Shown here: in pieces, positions 54,986-64,000 of the stretch
How the letters are laid out: each line of letters opens with the position of its first letter
Position numbering within the stretch: the first letter of the stretch is position 1
From: Lepiota brunneoincarnata
Lineage: Eukaryota; Basidiomycota; Agaricomycetes; Agaricales; Agaricaceae
Assembly: GCA_023014365.1 (NCBI GenBank)
Contig: JAEBUN010000001.1
Span: forward strand, 310,001-374,000
Direction: 5' to 3'
DNA length: 64,000 nt
The notes under the pieces: generated by a model
The model's input: only the letters and a program-made list of their open reading frames with translations
Told to the model about the DNA's origin: nothing
Databases searched by the model: none
Position numbers and translations under genes: made by a program

Positions 54986-56369
54986 CGTAGGTTTTAATAT
55001 AGATAGTGGGCTTGTTTTCACTAAGCTTAGCCGCAATTCAATAAGCTTAAGCTAATACAAGTGGAATGAGATAGATAATGAACAGTTTCGTCTTTTAGGG
55101 TGTTCTGGGGGTGCATTTTGACAGCAAAATTCAAGAGAGTAGTGTTTTTAGAGGTTAACAAACAGCCGTTGAAGTTATCTTAGCCGTACGGTGCAACAAT
55201 GAAAGGACAATCCCTGCCAATTCAAAGTGCTGGGTCTCTGGTCTCTGGTCTCTGGTCTCTGAACTCTGGTCTCTGTCTCTGTCTCTGTCTCTAGCACTCT
55301 GGAACTCTAAACTCTAAACTCTGGTCTCTGTCTCTGTCTCTGGGTTGGTCGACGACCGAAGAAATCACACTTAATGATGCACACTAAATAGCCCTCTGAA
55401 ACCGTTCTTGATCATGGCTTGCAGACTTGCATGTGGAAGCGGGGGTGAGACCTCTTGCTTCTTCACAAACAAGTGCGACTGTATTTATATTGTTTAGATA
55501 CATACGAGAGATAGTAAATATGAAATAGAAAACAATAAGCTTAATTGTTACAGGCACTGTAGAACATTTTGGAAGGTTTGGCAGCATTTCTACCTCACCC
55601 TGGGTTATGGGTTTTTCTCTGATTAATGAATGGCAATCCAGCCAGATGTGTTCCATGCTCGTCTGCATTATTCTGCGTCCACGCAAGCACATTAAGTTTC
55701 CAGATCAATTATGATCGGAATGTATAGCGGAGGGACAATCCCTTGATCCGTTGTAATTAATCTCAGTTAAGCAGTATGCTGAAGTGCTGGGACCCACAAA
55801 GCACTTGTTAATTAGGAGTCTTTGATATTTCTAGGGTTTTGGGCATCGGGTATTGCCTCCCGAACGTTGGACGTTCCGTTCCGTGGTCCGGTCATCATTA
55901 TTGAACTTGCTATAGATGTAATACGCCTGCGACAGCCACTAGGTACATTCTTTTATGTTCAAACACATTCAGGTTCATCAGAAAACTGCTTGTAAGGTCC
56001 CTTGATGCGACTGGGGTATACTCGATAGGCTATGTAGAGCCCTGAATCCCTCCAGAGAGCGTTCTGATAGCTTGGTTCACTAAGCTTAGTGATAATGAGC
56101 TGGTTTGAACACTTCCGAGGCTCAAATATCCTCAGTTCGGTCAAACTGGCTACTACAGGATATAGTACCAATCCTCTATAGAGTTCTTTAATGATATAGC
56201 CAATGATTCTATGTAGAGAATCGTTCCGGAGTATGGAATTCATGTATAGGTGTGAAATCGGCGTATCAGCATCCCTTAAAATCTGTTCTATTATCAAATC
56301 TATTCCCAAAACCAAAGCTGTTGAAGTCTACAAGACTTGGTCCAAAGACCTGACCATGCAACCATTTGC
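54986..56369. mobile_element. Unclassified 1.38-kb insertion in gypsy-4 gag
   Basis: Flanked by AAACTTT on both sides (54979-54985, 56370-56376), consistent with a 7-bp target duplication; removal rejoins the gag frame at KVEKL-LIQRF. No terminal inverted repeats seen. It holds a CTCTGG/TCTCTG microsatellite (about 55230-55350), AAGCTTA palindromes, and minus-strand frames (55384-55692 and 55959-56315) without known motifs. It may be a non-autonomous transposon or captured host sequence. Confidence 0.5.
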
Positions 56370-56426
56370 AAACTTTTGATTCAGAGGTTCTGTTTGATGC
56401 CAACCCCTCCCAGTTCCCCTCTCTCT

Positions 56427-59038
56427 TGTAATGTTGTAACTCTCGCATCTACCTTGAACAATAAACCCATATATCTTCCTTTAAAGGTGCAGAGCCTGAG
56501 AGAACAGAAAGATGTCCCACTTATTGCCCTCCTTGACTCTGGAGCTCAAGGAAATTTCATATCAGAAGACTTTGTCACCAAACACCGTTTATGGAAGCAA
56601 GCACTTTCCCATGCAATTAATATGCACAATTTCGATGGATTGAACAACCTGAATGGAATGATTATGCATTATTCTACCTTCCACACAATAATCAATGGTT
56701 GATTAACTCCCATCACCATCTACATTGCAGCAACAGGATCAAAACCAATGGTTCTTGGTTTCCTGTGGCTTAACAAAGTCAACCCAAAGATCGATTGGAA
56801 ACACCGTACATTCCAATGGAGAAAAGAGAAGAAGCACAACCATCACCCTGAATACATGACATACAACAACCATCTGATCAATATCGCTACCCTCGCTATG
56901 GACCAATTAAATGCATTTGACCCCAAAGGAAAGTTTTCCTACACCCTGCACAAACCAATCTATGAACCTCTCCTTGATAAGGACTACAAAGAGTTCTCTC
57001 TAGAGTCTGAGATGTGTCAGATCATTAGTACACCTGCTAAACTTGCTCATGTCAAGCTCAAGATCAACTGAACTAGCCAGGCTACAGAACTTGTGATTAA
57101 ACATGGAGACAAAAAGGTTGATGACCCTGCCATTAAAGTTCCCCATCAATTCCACTGATGGTTGAGTCGTTTCAGCAAGAAAGCTGCCAAATGATTCCCT
57201 CCCTGACGATCTTACAACCATGCTATTGAATCAAAACCCAAATTCAAACCTGTCACAATGAAAGCTTACAAACTTTCTCCAAACCAGGATAACTCTTTGA
57301 AAGAGTTCATCTCCGACAACCTTCAAAAAGGTTACATCCATCTGTTGAAATCTCCAATGGCATCCCCGTTCTTCTTTGTTGATAAGAAGGATGGCTTGCT
57401 CCGCCCCTGTCAGGACTACTGCTATGTCAATAAGCATATGGTCAAGAATGTGTACCAAATCCTGATGGTTACCGAGATTATGGATAAGCTCAAAGGAGCC
57501 TGCATATTTTCCAAACTTGATGTCTGTGCTGGATATAACAACATCTGTATCAAGAAAGGAGACAAATGGAAAGGAGCATTCAACACCCCACTTGGACTCT
57601 TTGAACCAACCATCATGTTCTTCAGAATGTGCAACTCCCCTGCGACCTTCCAGGCATTCATGGATGACATCCTAGCATCCCCGATATGTAAAGGAGGAAT
57701 CATCATTTACATGGATGATATACTCATCTTTGCCTGCAATCAAGAAGAACATGACTGTATTATGGAAGAAGTTCTCAAGTGTTTGGCCTTGAACAACATT
57801 TATCTTAAGACCGAGAAATGTGAATTCTACTGCGACCATATGGAATACCTCAGCATGATCATTACATCTGACAAAATTGAGATGGACCCCATCAAACTAG
57901 CTGGAATTGCCCAATGGCCCATCCCAAAATGTACCAAAGATGTCCACAAATTTATAGGATTCTGTAACTTCTACCAGAAGTTTATCCACAGCTATTCCAC
58001 TATTGCCCAACCCCTTAACACCCTCATGTCAACCAAGCAACTATTCGAGTGGACTGACAAGTGCTGAGACTTGTTTGACACTTTGAAACTTCAGTTTTCA
58101 AAACAACCCATGCTTACCATGCCTGACCAATCAAAACCATTGAAATTGAATGCGATGCTTTGAAATACGCGACCGGAGCCATACTTTATCAAACTGACAT
58201 TAATAATCAACACCACCCCATAGCTTTCATATCAAAAATGCTTACACCTGCCAAGCAAAACTATGATATCCATGACTGCAAGCTACTCGCTATAATTCAT
58301 GCCCTTGGCAAATGGCGCCATTATCTGGAAGGAGGACCCTTCCCCGTTAAAGTTTGTACCGATCACCAGAATCTCACTTACTGGAAGAAACCGCAGGATA
58401 TAAACCGATGCCAAGCCCGCTGGCACCAATTCCTCTCCCACTTTAATCTCCAGATTGAGCATGTACCCAGTACAAAATACCCACCGCCAACGCCCTTTCC
58501 CACCATCCCAATCATATTCCTGATGAAGATGAAGACAATAAACCTGTGACAGTATTACCCAAATCCGTATTCATTAACACTGTTGACCAAGAAACCCGTG
58601 ACGATATACTCTGCCACAATAACTATGACCTGCATACCACTGAACAAATCACCACCCTCATGACCACCCCATACATTCCAACGGATTCTTGATACTCCAT
58701 GCTGTGAACCCTGAAAGGTCTAATTGTTACCTACAATGGTAGAACCATTCCACTGGAAAACCTTGAACTCCGCTGATGTATCATATGGAAATATCACAAT
58801 TCTCCCACCACTGGACATCCTGGTATCGATATGACCCTTCACACATTGGAGCATGATTTCTACTGGCCTGGTATGGCCAGTTTCACATGTGATTATGTCA
58901 AAGGATGCGCCAACTGTCAACAGTTTAAAATTAACTGACACCCTGCCAAGCCTGCCTTTACCCCTATCCCAGCACCCAAATCAAACTGCCCATTCACTCA
59001 AATTGTGATGGATCTCATCACTGACCTCCCTCTCTCTG
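56427..59038 (+). pseudogene. Gypsy-4 pol (protease, RT, RNase H, integrase start)
   Basis: Protease ALLDSGAQGNFISEDFV; RT with RPCQDYCYVNKH, DVCAGYNNICI and [10 protein letters not shown]; RNase H with KYATGAILYQTDIN and HDCKLLAIIHALGKW; the integrase zinc region near GCANCQQF. Cys and His often replace the expected Arg (YCYVN, DVCAGY), the mark of CG-to-TG/CA decay. Stops and a frameshift near 58,070-58,160. It ends at the gypsy-2 insertion. Confidence 0.87.
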
Positions 59039-59736
59039 TGTTATGATCCGTGCTCCTTCTGTATCCGAGGATAACTGGAGACGGCCTTCAATCACTCTAC
59101 AAGGTGTCCGAGACGGTTGGCCTTATAGAGCTTAGTGGATCGCGCTCAATGAGATAACGAGGGAAGACGCCAAGTTAAGGCAGAGAGGTAAACGACCGCT
59201 GTTAACAAGATTAAAGCTTAGGGCTTTAATCTCTACTTGTACAGGCCTTATATACCTATGAGGTGCTATATACTCGTTATAGGTTACTTGGCTGTTCTAC
59301 TGGTCGTGCGCAGTCCTGACCATGATGCACATCCTGGCTGATGGCATCCTGGCATTATTTATATTACAATGAGTCAGTACTCTCGCTACTGCTGTGCGAT
59401 GTTCCATCGCTTTCCTCTGACTCATATTCTCCTTCTCCCGATTGTATCTCCATGGAGTCCTCTCCGTTCTCGCTCTCCATTCTCTCGGTGCTTCCATCCG
59501 TATCGGAGGTTGGATCGGTTGATCCACGGTTATCTTCTTCGTCCTCGGGGTATTCCAATATATCCTCCAAGGCTATCTCCATTCCTGCTTCTCTCGCCAG
59601 GTCCTGCATGGCGGTGTAATATTCCCCTTCCTCGTCTTCGTATTCTTGTGCCCGTAGTTGGTCTGTAGTCTCCTGTACCCATCTTGTAAAGTCGAACAGT
59701 AGTTCTTGTTCCTCCCGGTCTGGACTGTTCATAACA
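59039..59736 (-). repeat. Gypsy-2 3' LTR (protein-coding)
   Basis: 698 bp, TGTTATGA..TCATAACA; borders fixed by comparison with the TSD-flanked solo LTR at 49907-50608. The end of the 523-residue ORF lies within it. Confidence 0.9.
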
Positions 59737-60935
59737 TTATCCCCTTCGTAAGGTCTGATGTCCTCATCAGACATATCCTCAGTATAATCCGACAGGCTCT
59801 CCTGTAATGTTTGATTCGGCGATGGGGTCCCAGTCGAAGTATGGGTCGGGTTCTGGGGAGTCGCTTCGGTAGCTTGGTGGTCTGGGGATGGCGGGTCTTG
59901 GGTGAGGTCGATGACGATGGGTTCTTTGGAGTGAATGGTGGCGGGTGCGCCGAAGGATCGATTCAGGAAGTCGGTGGCTTCCGCTAGCAGATGTGGTGGT
60001 GGCGTTGGTGGTCGGAATGACGACGGGGGCATTTTGAATTCGGGTGCGGAGGGGTCTGGCTGAAGCGGGGCGCTGCTCGGTGCTTGCAACAATGTGTCGA
60101 ATATTGTTGTTTGTGGTTTCGCGTGTGAGGGATCGAGCTCTGCTTGGTATTCCTCGTGGGCGGCGATACAGGCCAGGTACCATACTTGCGGGTTGATGCT
60201 GGTAAGGGTTTCTTTCGCAGTGCTTCTCGTAATGGCCTGGGGCAATCTTTCGACAATATCGACATTGGTAGCGCGGGCATCCTGCTTTGATATGGCCGAA
60301 TCGACGGCAGCAATTGCAGCGAGTTCGGGTGGTGGATAAGTGAGTGGTGGTAGTCCCGATGGGGGCGTCATTAGAAGCAGATATAGCTTGTACAATACTT
60401 GATGGTTGGTTACTCGTATCCACCATGGGAGGGTTGGAAGGTTGGGTGGTGGTCCCGATAGGTAGGATAGGGCGGTCCTGACTTCCGCTTCCATTGCTCG
60501 GGCTTGGGATCGGACTCTCGAACGGGAATTCGGTGAGAGCGGTTGATAGCATGGCAGAAATGGTGTTGCGGTCCTGTTCCTCTGTTGCGCTAGAAAGAAT
60601 AGTGGCGCATAGTTTTTCGAATTCTGTTGCTCGGTCGTGGACGAGGCGCTTGTGATACAGAAGAGCAGTAAATGTCTTCCAGCAGGTGTCGACCAGGGGT
60701 ACCATCGCTGGACTGCGTTTAAGACAGGTTCCGGTAATATGAAAGGGAACTTCGTGTAAAAGGATGGATCGTATCTCGGGTTGGTTGGAGGGAAGGAAGG
60801 TATGCCGGATGATATAAGGACTGTTGGTCCTGTCTGGTTGGTCGTCAGCGGTATTGGTGGCAGGGTTAGGTTGGCTATTTCCTTCGACGCGGTTCGCCAG
60901 GGATATGATTCTTTCCCGGATGAGAAGGCATCCAT
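59364..60935 (-). CDS. Gypsy-2 overlapping ORF reading into the LTR (523 residues)
   Basis: ATG-initiated unbroken frame, +1 relative to the zinc-knuckle ORF that it overlaps over 1157 bp. The first 400 residues lie in the internal region, with helical-looking stretches (VWYLACIAAHEEYQAEL) and PIVIDLTQDPPSP, resembling a SUMO-interacting motif. It then crosses the LTR border at GDNVMNSPDREEQ. The last 122 residues are LTR-encoded and highly acidic, ending SSSESTDSL. No known family recognised. Gypsy-1 has a positional equivalent in the same relative frame. The start lies inside the end of the integrase frame, so for about 60 bases three frames are open. Confidence 0.6.
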   Translation of the reverse strand: MDAFSSGKESYPWRTASKEIANLTLPPIPLTTNQTGPTVLISSGIPSFPPTNPRYDPSFYTKFPFILPEPVLNAVQRWYPWSTPAGRHLLLFCITSASSTTEQQNSKNYAPLFFLAQQRNRTATPFLPCYQPLSPNSRSRVRSQARAMEAEVRTALSYLSGPPPNLPTLPWWIRVTNHQVLYKLYLLLMTPPSGLPPLTYPPPELAAIAAVDSAISKQDARATNVDIVERLPQAITRSTAKETLTSINPQVWYLACIAAHEEYQAELDPSHAKPQTTIFDTLLQAPSSAPLQPDPSAPEFKMPPSSFRPPTPPPHLLAEATDFLNRSFGAPATIHSKEPIVIDLTQDPPSPDHQATEATPQNPTHTSTGTPSPNQTLQESLSDYTEDMSDEDIRPYEGDNVMNSPDREEQELLFDFTRWVQETTDQLRAQEYEDEEGEYYTAMQDLAREAGMEIALEDILEYPEDEEDNRGSTDPTSDTDGSTERMESENGEDSMEIQSGEGEYESEESDGTSHSSSESTDSL

Positions 60936-60993
60936 CGTTGTCTGGCTCTGGGAGGTCTGGAGTGGTTGCTCGAGTGTTGGGTGGTTGGGTCAT
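59779..60993 (-). CDS. Gypsy-2 zinc-knuckle accessory ORF (404 residues)
   Basis: ATG at 60993, overlapping the integrase end, which uses another frame, by 119 bases. Helical middle (LVDTCWKTFTALLYHKRLVH, FEKLCATILSSATEE). Two zinc knuckles: CNCCRRFGHIKAGC (CX2CX4HX4C) and CRYCRKIAPGHYEKHC (CX2CX6HX4C). A basic Arg-rich part and the C-terminus IAESNITGEPVGLY follow. Homologous to the gypsy-1 ORF at 22960-24084. It sits where env lies in other elements but has no signal or membrane segment. Likely a nucleic-acid-binding accessory protein; role unknown. Confidence 0.7.
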   Translation of the reverse strand: MTQPPNTRATTPDLPEPDNDGCLLIRERIISLANRVEGNSQPNPATNTADDQPDRTNSPYIIRHTFLPSNQPEIRSILLHEVPFHITGTCLKRSPAMVPLVDTCWKTFTALLYHKRLVHDRATEFEKLCATILSSATEEQDRNTISAMLSTALTEFPFESPIPSPSNGSGSQDRPILPIGTTTQPSNPPMVDTSNQPSSIVQAISASNDAPIGTTTTHLSTTRTRCNCCRRFGHIKAGCPRYQCRYCRKIAPGHYEKHCERNPYQHQPASMVPGLYRRPRGIPSRARSLTRETTNNNIRHIVASTEQRPASARPLRTRIQNAPVVIPTTNATTTSASGSHRLPESILRRTRHHSLQRTHRHRPHPRPAIPRPPSYRSDSPEPDPYFDWDPIAESNITGEPVGLY

Positions 60994-63900
60994 TGGTGGG
61001 GTTGTCTAATTTGTGGGCCCTTTTATATTCTTCAATGACTTCCTTGGCGTTTTCCAGGTTTGCTTCTGGCTCCCAGGAATCCTCGGTGGGAAGGTATCCT
61101 TTCCATCTGACTAGGAATTGATACTTGTTCCGGAATTTTCTGTGGCGCAGTATTGACTCAACCTCGTATTCTTCTTCTCCATTTACAAGGTCGGGTGGTG
61201 GGGCTGTGTTGTATTCCCCATGTGTGTCGTTCTCTTCTGCAGGCATTAGGAGGCTCGCATGAAACTTGTTGTGGATCTTCCATTTGATGGGTAATTTTAG
61301 TTCATAGGTTACAGGTCCGAGTTTTCTTGTTATGGTGAAGGGACCTTCTCGGCGTTGGGCCAGTTTCTTTGAGGCGTACTGAATTGGGAGGTTGCGGTTG
61401 TCGAGCCAAACCTTCTGTCCAACTTTTAGATTGATATCTGGCCGGTTATATCTTGCAGCCATTTTTAGTCTGGCTTGTTCATGCGCAGCTTGGGCTTCTT
61501 GGCATATCTTGGCGAGGTATTTAAACTTCTCTCCTATTGCTGGAATGTTCGTTGGCTCCTCGGAGGTCGGAAATCCTTTGGGGCTTGATCCATAGAGGAG
61601 TTCAAATGGGGTATGTTGGTGTTCGGCATGTGTTTTCGAGTTGTGGACATATTCCAGGAGTGGGAGTGCCTTTACCCATTTGTTCGGGTTCGATGAGCAA
61701 TAGATGCCAAGGTAGAGTTCTATTTCTTGATTGAATCGCTCTGTTTGTCCGTCTGTCTGGGGGTGGTAGGCGGTAGAGAGTGCTTGTTCGATTCCGAGTT
61801 GTTTGTAGAATTCTTTCATGGATTTGGCAGCGAATCTGGGGTCGCGATCACTGAGAACTTTCTCGGGAAGGCCAAATCTAGAGAATAGCCGTTTGATAAG
61901 AATTTCGGCAATCTTGTCCGCGTTGGCGGTTTTCGCAGTAGGTTCTAGAATTATCCCCTTCGTAAGCTGGTCGACCACGACCAGTATAGAATCATGGGGT
62001 CCGTCCGGGGGTAGGTCTGTGATAAGATCCATCGAGATGTTCGAGAATGGACGGGTAGAACGGGGTCCAGGGATAGGTTGAAGCGGTGGTTTTAGGGGGT
62101 GGCGATTGATCTTGTATTGTTGGCAAGCACCACATCCTTTGACAGTAGTTTTTGACAAATGATCGCATCCCGGGCCAGTAGGCGTATTCCTGGAGTTTTC
62201 TAGTTGTTTCTGCGATTCCAGGGTGTCCTGCGGTGGGTGAGTCGTGTACTCTTTGCAGTAAGCAGGCGTCTGAGGTGTAAATCTTGTGGTATAAATAGTT
62301 TTCCTTGAACTCGTGGGTGTCCTGAGTCATCTTCTTGGGCGATGTCGGTCTGTTTCTTTTTCTTCCACAGCTCTTTTATTTCCTGTTTAGTATTTTCGTC
62401 GATAATATGGATATGTTGTGGCTGTTCTGGGGTGAAGAATTTGTCAGGGAGTGCGACGACCTGTTTGTTGTCTCTTGTCTTGGGTTCATGATCGGGTCGT
62501 CTGGAAAGGGCATCTGCTGGTCCATTTTTCTTTCCAGGGATATGTCGGATTTCGATGTCAAATCGTTGCATGTAGGCAATCCATCGGGCTTGTCTTCTGC
62601 TGAGGTCTTCAGGTTTTCTCCAGCGGCGAAGGTTGTCGTGATCTGACCATACGATGGTCTTGTGTGATGATCCTTCTATGTGGTGACGCCATTCTTTGAG
62701 TGCTCGGATAATGGCGAAGAGTTCCTGTTCGGAGCAATGATAGTTGCGTTCTGCTGGTGAGAATCCTTTCGAGAAGTATGCGACTGGGTGTTTAACTCCA
62801 TTGTTGTCGCGTTGAAGTAGGACTGCTCCTGATGCGAATAGTGATGCGTCGCATTCGATTTCAAAGGGTTTGTCTCGGTCGGGGACCATTAATACCGGTT
62901 CGCTTTGGAATTTCCTCTTGAGAGTATTGAAGGCGTTCTGGCATTCTTCTGTCCATTCGAATTTCTTGGTTTTGGACATTAGGGCATTGAGAGGTTTTGC
63001 CCATGTGGCGTATTGGTGTATGAATTTTCGTACGTCGCGTGGGGTAGTTGGTGTTGGCCATTCAGCGATGCCTTTGAGCTTTGCTGGGTCCATCGAAACT
63101 GAGTCGGGAGTGATAATAACTCCTAGGATATTCGAGTCGTTGTTCGTTCGAATTCGCATTTCTCGGTTTTGAGGTATAGATCGTTGTTCCTTGAGTATCT
63201 TGAGTACTTCTCTTGTGAGGCGTCGGAAGTTCTTGTTTTGTTTTTGCGTGAATGAGGATGTCGTCCATGTAAACGATTACTCCTCCATTGTCGATGAGTT
63301 TTCAGAATAATGAGTCCATCATGGTTTGGAATGTTGCTGGGGAGTTACACATTCCAAAGAACATGAACCGTGGGTTCGAATAATCCTCGGGGTGTCCTGA
63401 AGGCTCCTTTCCATTCATCTCCTTTGCGTATGCGGATGTTGTTGTATCCTGCTCGTATGTCGAGTTTGGTAAAGTATTTTGATCCTCGGAGTTTGTCGAG
63501 AATATGAGAGATGAGGGGGAGGTTGTATGCATTTTTGACGGTATGCTTGTTGAGGTACCTGTAGTCTTGACAGGGGCGTAGTTTTCCGTCTTTCTTTCCT
63601 ACGAAGAAGAAGGGTGATGCCATTGGCAATTCGGATGGTTGAATGTATCCCTTTTGAAGGTTTTCTTCTAGGAACGTGTCGAGCTCCTTTTCTTCATTGA
63701 GGGAGAGTCGGTAGGACTTCATGGCAATTGGTTTGAATGATTCCTTGAGTTCAATTTTGTGATCCCATGGTCGTTGTGGGGGGAATCGTTTGGCTTGTTT
63801 CTTGCTAAACACTGGGAGGTATTCGTGGAATTCCGTGGGTACGACTTTTCTTGGGTCGTCGTTTTTCTTTTCTCCGTGTTGTACGGCGAGGAATTGTGAT

Positions 63901-64000
63901 GCGGAGGCTTTGAAGTTGATTTCTTCGAAGCTTGTGGGCTCTAGTGTGGAGATGTGGTTGAGTTGGTCGTTGTAGATCCAATCGGGTTCCATGGATTGGA
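60875..64000 (-). pseudogene. Gypsy-2 pol (RT, RNase H, integrase, chromodomain), several frameshifts
   Basis: RT at 63062-63992 has RPCQDYRYLNKH, LDIRAGYNNIRI and VYMDDILIHAK. RNase H at 62200-63159 has IECDASLFASGAVLLQ. Integrase has HPGIAETTRKLQEY, CGACQQYK, MDLITDLPP, LSDRDPRF and HPQTDGQTERFNQEIE. The chromodomain is EEEYEVESILRHR...FLVRWKGYLPTEDSWE. Single-base frameshifts lie near 63345, 63300, 63160, 62200 and 62150. About ten residues normally found between VRKF and RFIHQYA are missing near 63,025. Few nonsense changes accompany them, so some frameshifts could be assembly errors. Confidence 0.88.

Larger units (their letters stand above)
52847..56426 (+). pseudogene. Gypsy-4 gag, split by two insertions
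   Basis: Starts MGSYFKARTDHPNP. After the solo LTR it continues GPSGPPGGPPGPTGS, then FDSNCKNFQEFINSVALYLY, DRALIEKFQNIINWN and knuckle CFRCFKPSHISCMC. The frame is broken near 54985 by the 1.4-kb insertion and ends with FDSEVLFDANPSQFPSLL at about 56426. Several stops are present. Confidence 0.8.
52196..59038 (+). mobile_element. Gypsy-4: decayed gypsy element, interrupted by gypsy-2
   Basis: Plus-strand element inserted in gypsy-3 (TSD candidate TCATC, 52191-52195). Putative 5' LTR 52196-52555. Gag is split by a solo LTR (53141-53733) and by a 1.4-kb insertion (54986-56369); protease, RT and RNase H follow. The integrase is cut at MDLITDLPLS by gypsy-2 (59039). The remainder must lie beyond the window. 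Confidence 0.87.
59039..64000 (-). mobile_element. Gypsy-2: chromodomain gypsy element with overlapping 3' ORFs, partly outside the window
   Basis: Minus-strand element whose 3' LTR is 59039-59736, preceded by CTCTG, the presumed duplication. Integrase with chromodomain, RNase H and RT follow to the window end; protease, gag and the 5' LTR lie beyond. Unlike the older copies it shows few decay-type stops, suggesting recent insertion, but pol has several single-base frameshifts. Confidence 0.9.

Noticed and set aside
55230..55350. CTCTGG/TCTCTG repeats as a CRISPR array or telomere-like tract
   Set aside because: Short simple repeat without spacers and not a telomere motif; an ordinary microsatellite.
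59039..59368. Gypsy-2 LTR ending at 59368 (TATATTACA)
   Set aside because: The solo LTR at 49907-50608, with a perfect CAACC duplication, extends to TTCATAACA, so the LTR is about 700 bp.
59341..60340. Plus-strand frames opposite the gypsy-2 3' ORFs (for example 59369-59668 and 60094-60339)
   Set aside because: Antisense shadows of the overlapping minus-strand ORFs, without motifs or a promoter.
1..64000. tRNA or rRNA genes
   Set aside because: No cloverleaf-like A/B box pairs or rRNA stretches were noticed by eye; a tRNAscan-SE run would be decisive.

Overview
The window is eukaryotic, fungal and most probably from a mushroom-forming basidiomycete (Agaricomycetes). The host genes carry many 48-70 bp introns with GT..AG ends and CTAAY-like branch sites, there are no operons, and the retroelements are typical fungal chromodomain Ty3/gypsy, Ty1/copia, Tc1/mariner and zinc-knuckle LINE families. 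The order-level placement is inference.

Bases 1-12.1 kb are a compact gene block. On the + strand lie a SNF5/SMARCB1 chromatin-remodelling subunit with a C-terminal GATA-type finger (5' end outside the window), a previously hidden three-exon small secreted cysteine-rich protein, an eight-exon ketopantoate reductase-like enzyme and a twelve-exon Argonaute with an intact DEDH catalytic set. A convergent four-exon gene of unknown function follows on the - strand. All exon structures were rebuilt by hand from splice signals and reading-frame continuity.

From 12.16 kb to the end the window is almost solid transposable elements, many inserted into one another. Target-site duplications (TSDs) fix the order. 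Copia-A (12160-30457, TSD TGGCA) landed just upstream of the unknown gene. Copia-B (13034-18029, TSD AAACT, intact polyprotein) landed inside copia-A. Gypsy-1 (22295-30453, TSD GACAT) landed on the outer edge of copia-A's 5' LTR. About 390 bp of host DNA remains, then a copia-C gag/protease remnant holding a solo LTR, a gypsy-5 chromodomain scrap and 1.9 kb of unclassified AT-rich DNA. Next is a Tad-like LINE (from 36174, - strand). It is split by a dead Tc1 element (Tc1-2), which itself holds an apparently intact Tc1 element (Tc1-1) in its terminal repeat. At the LINE's 5' side sits gypsy-3, which is interrupted by gypsy-4, which is interrupted by gypsy-2, which runs off the window.

The most unusual content is at the 3' end of the gypsy-1 and gypsy-2 chromoviruses. 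Behind the integrase/chromodomain both carry an extra zinc-knuckle ORF, and a second long ORF overlaps it almost completely in the +1 frame. In gypsy-2 this overlapping ORF runs into the LTR, so its last 122 residues are LTR-encoded, and a solo LTR of the same family (49907-50608) still keeps that ORF open for 123 codons. Most inactivating stops in the older elements are TGA where CGA is expected, which suggests C-to-T decay at CpG. The Argonaute gene sits 1.65 kb from this transposon cluster.
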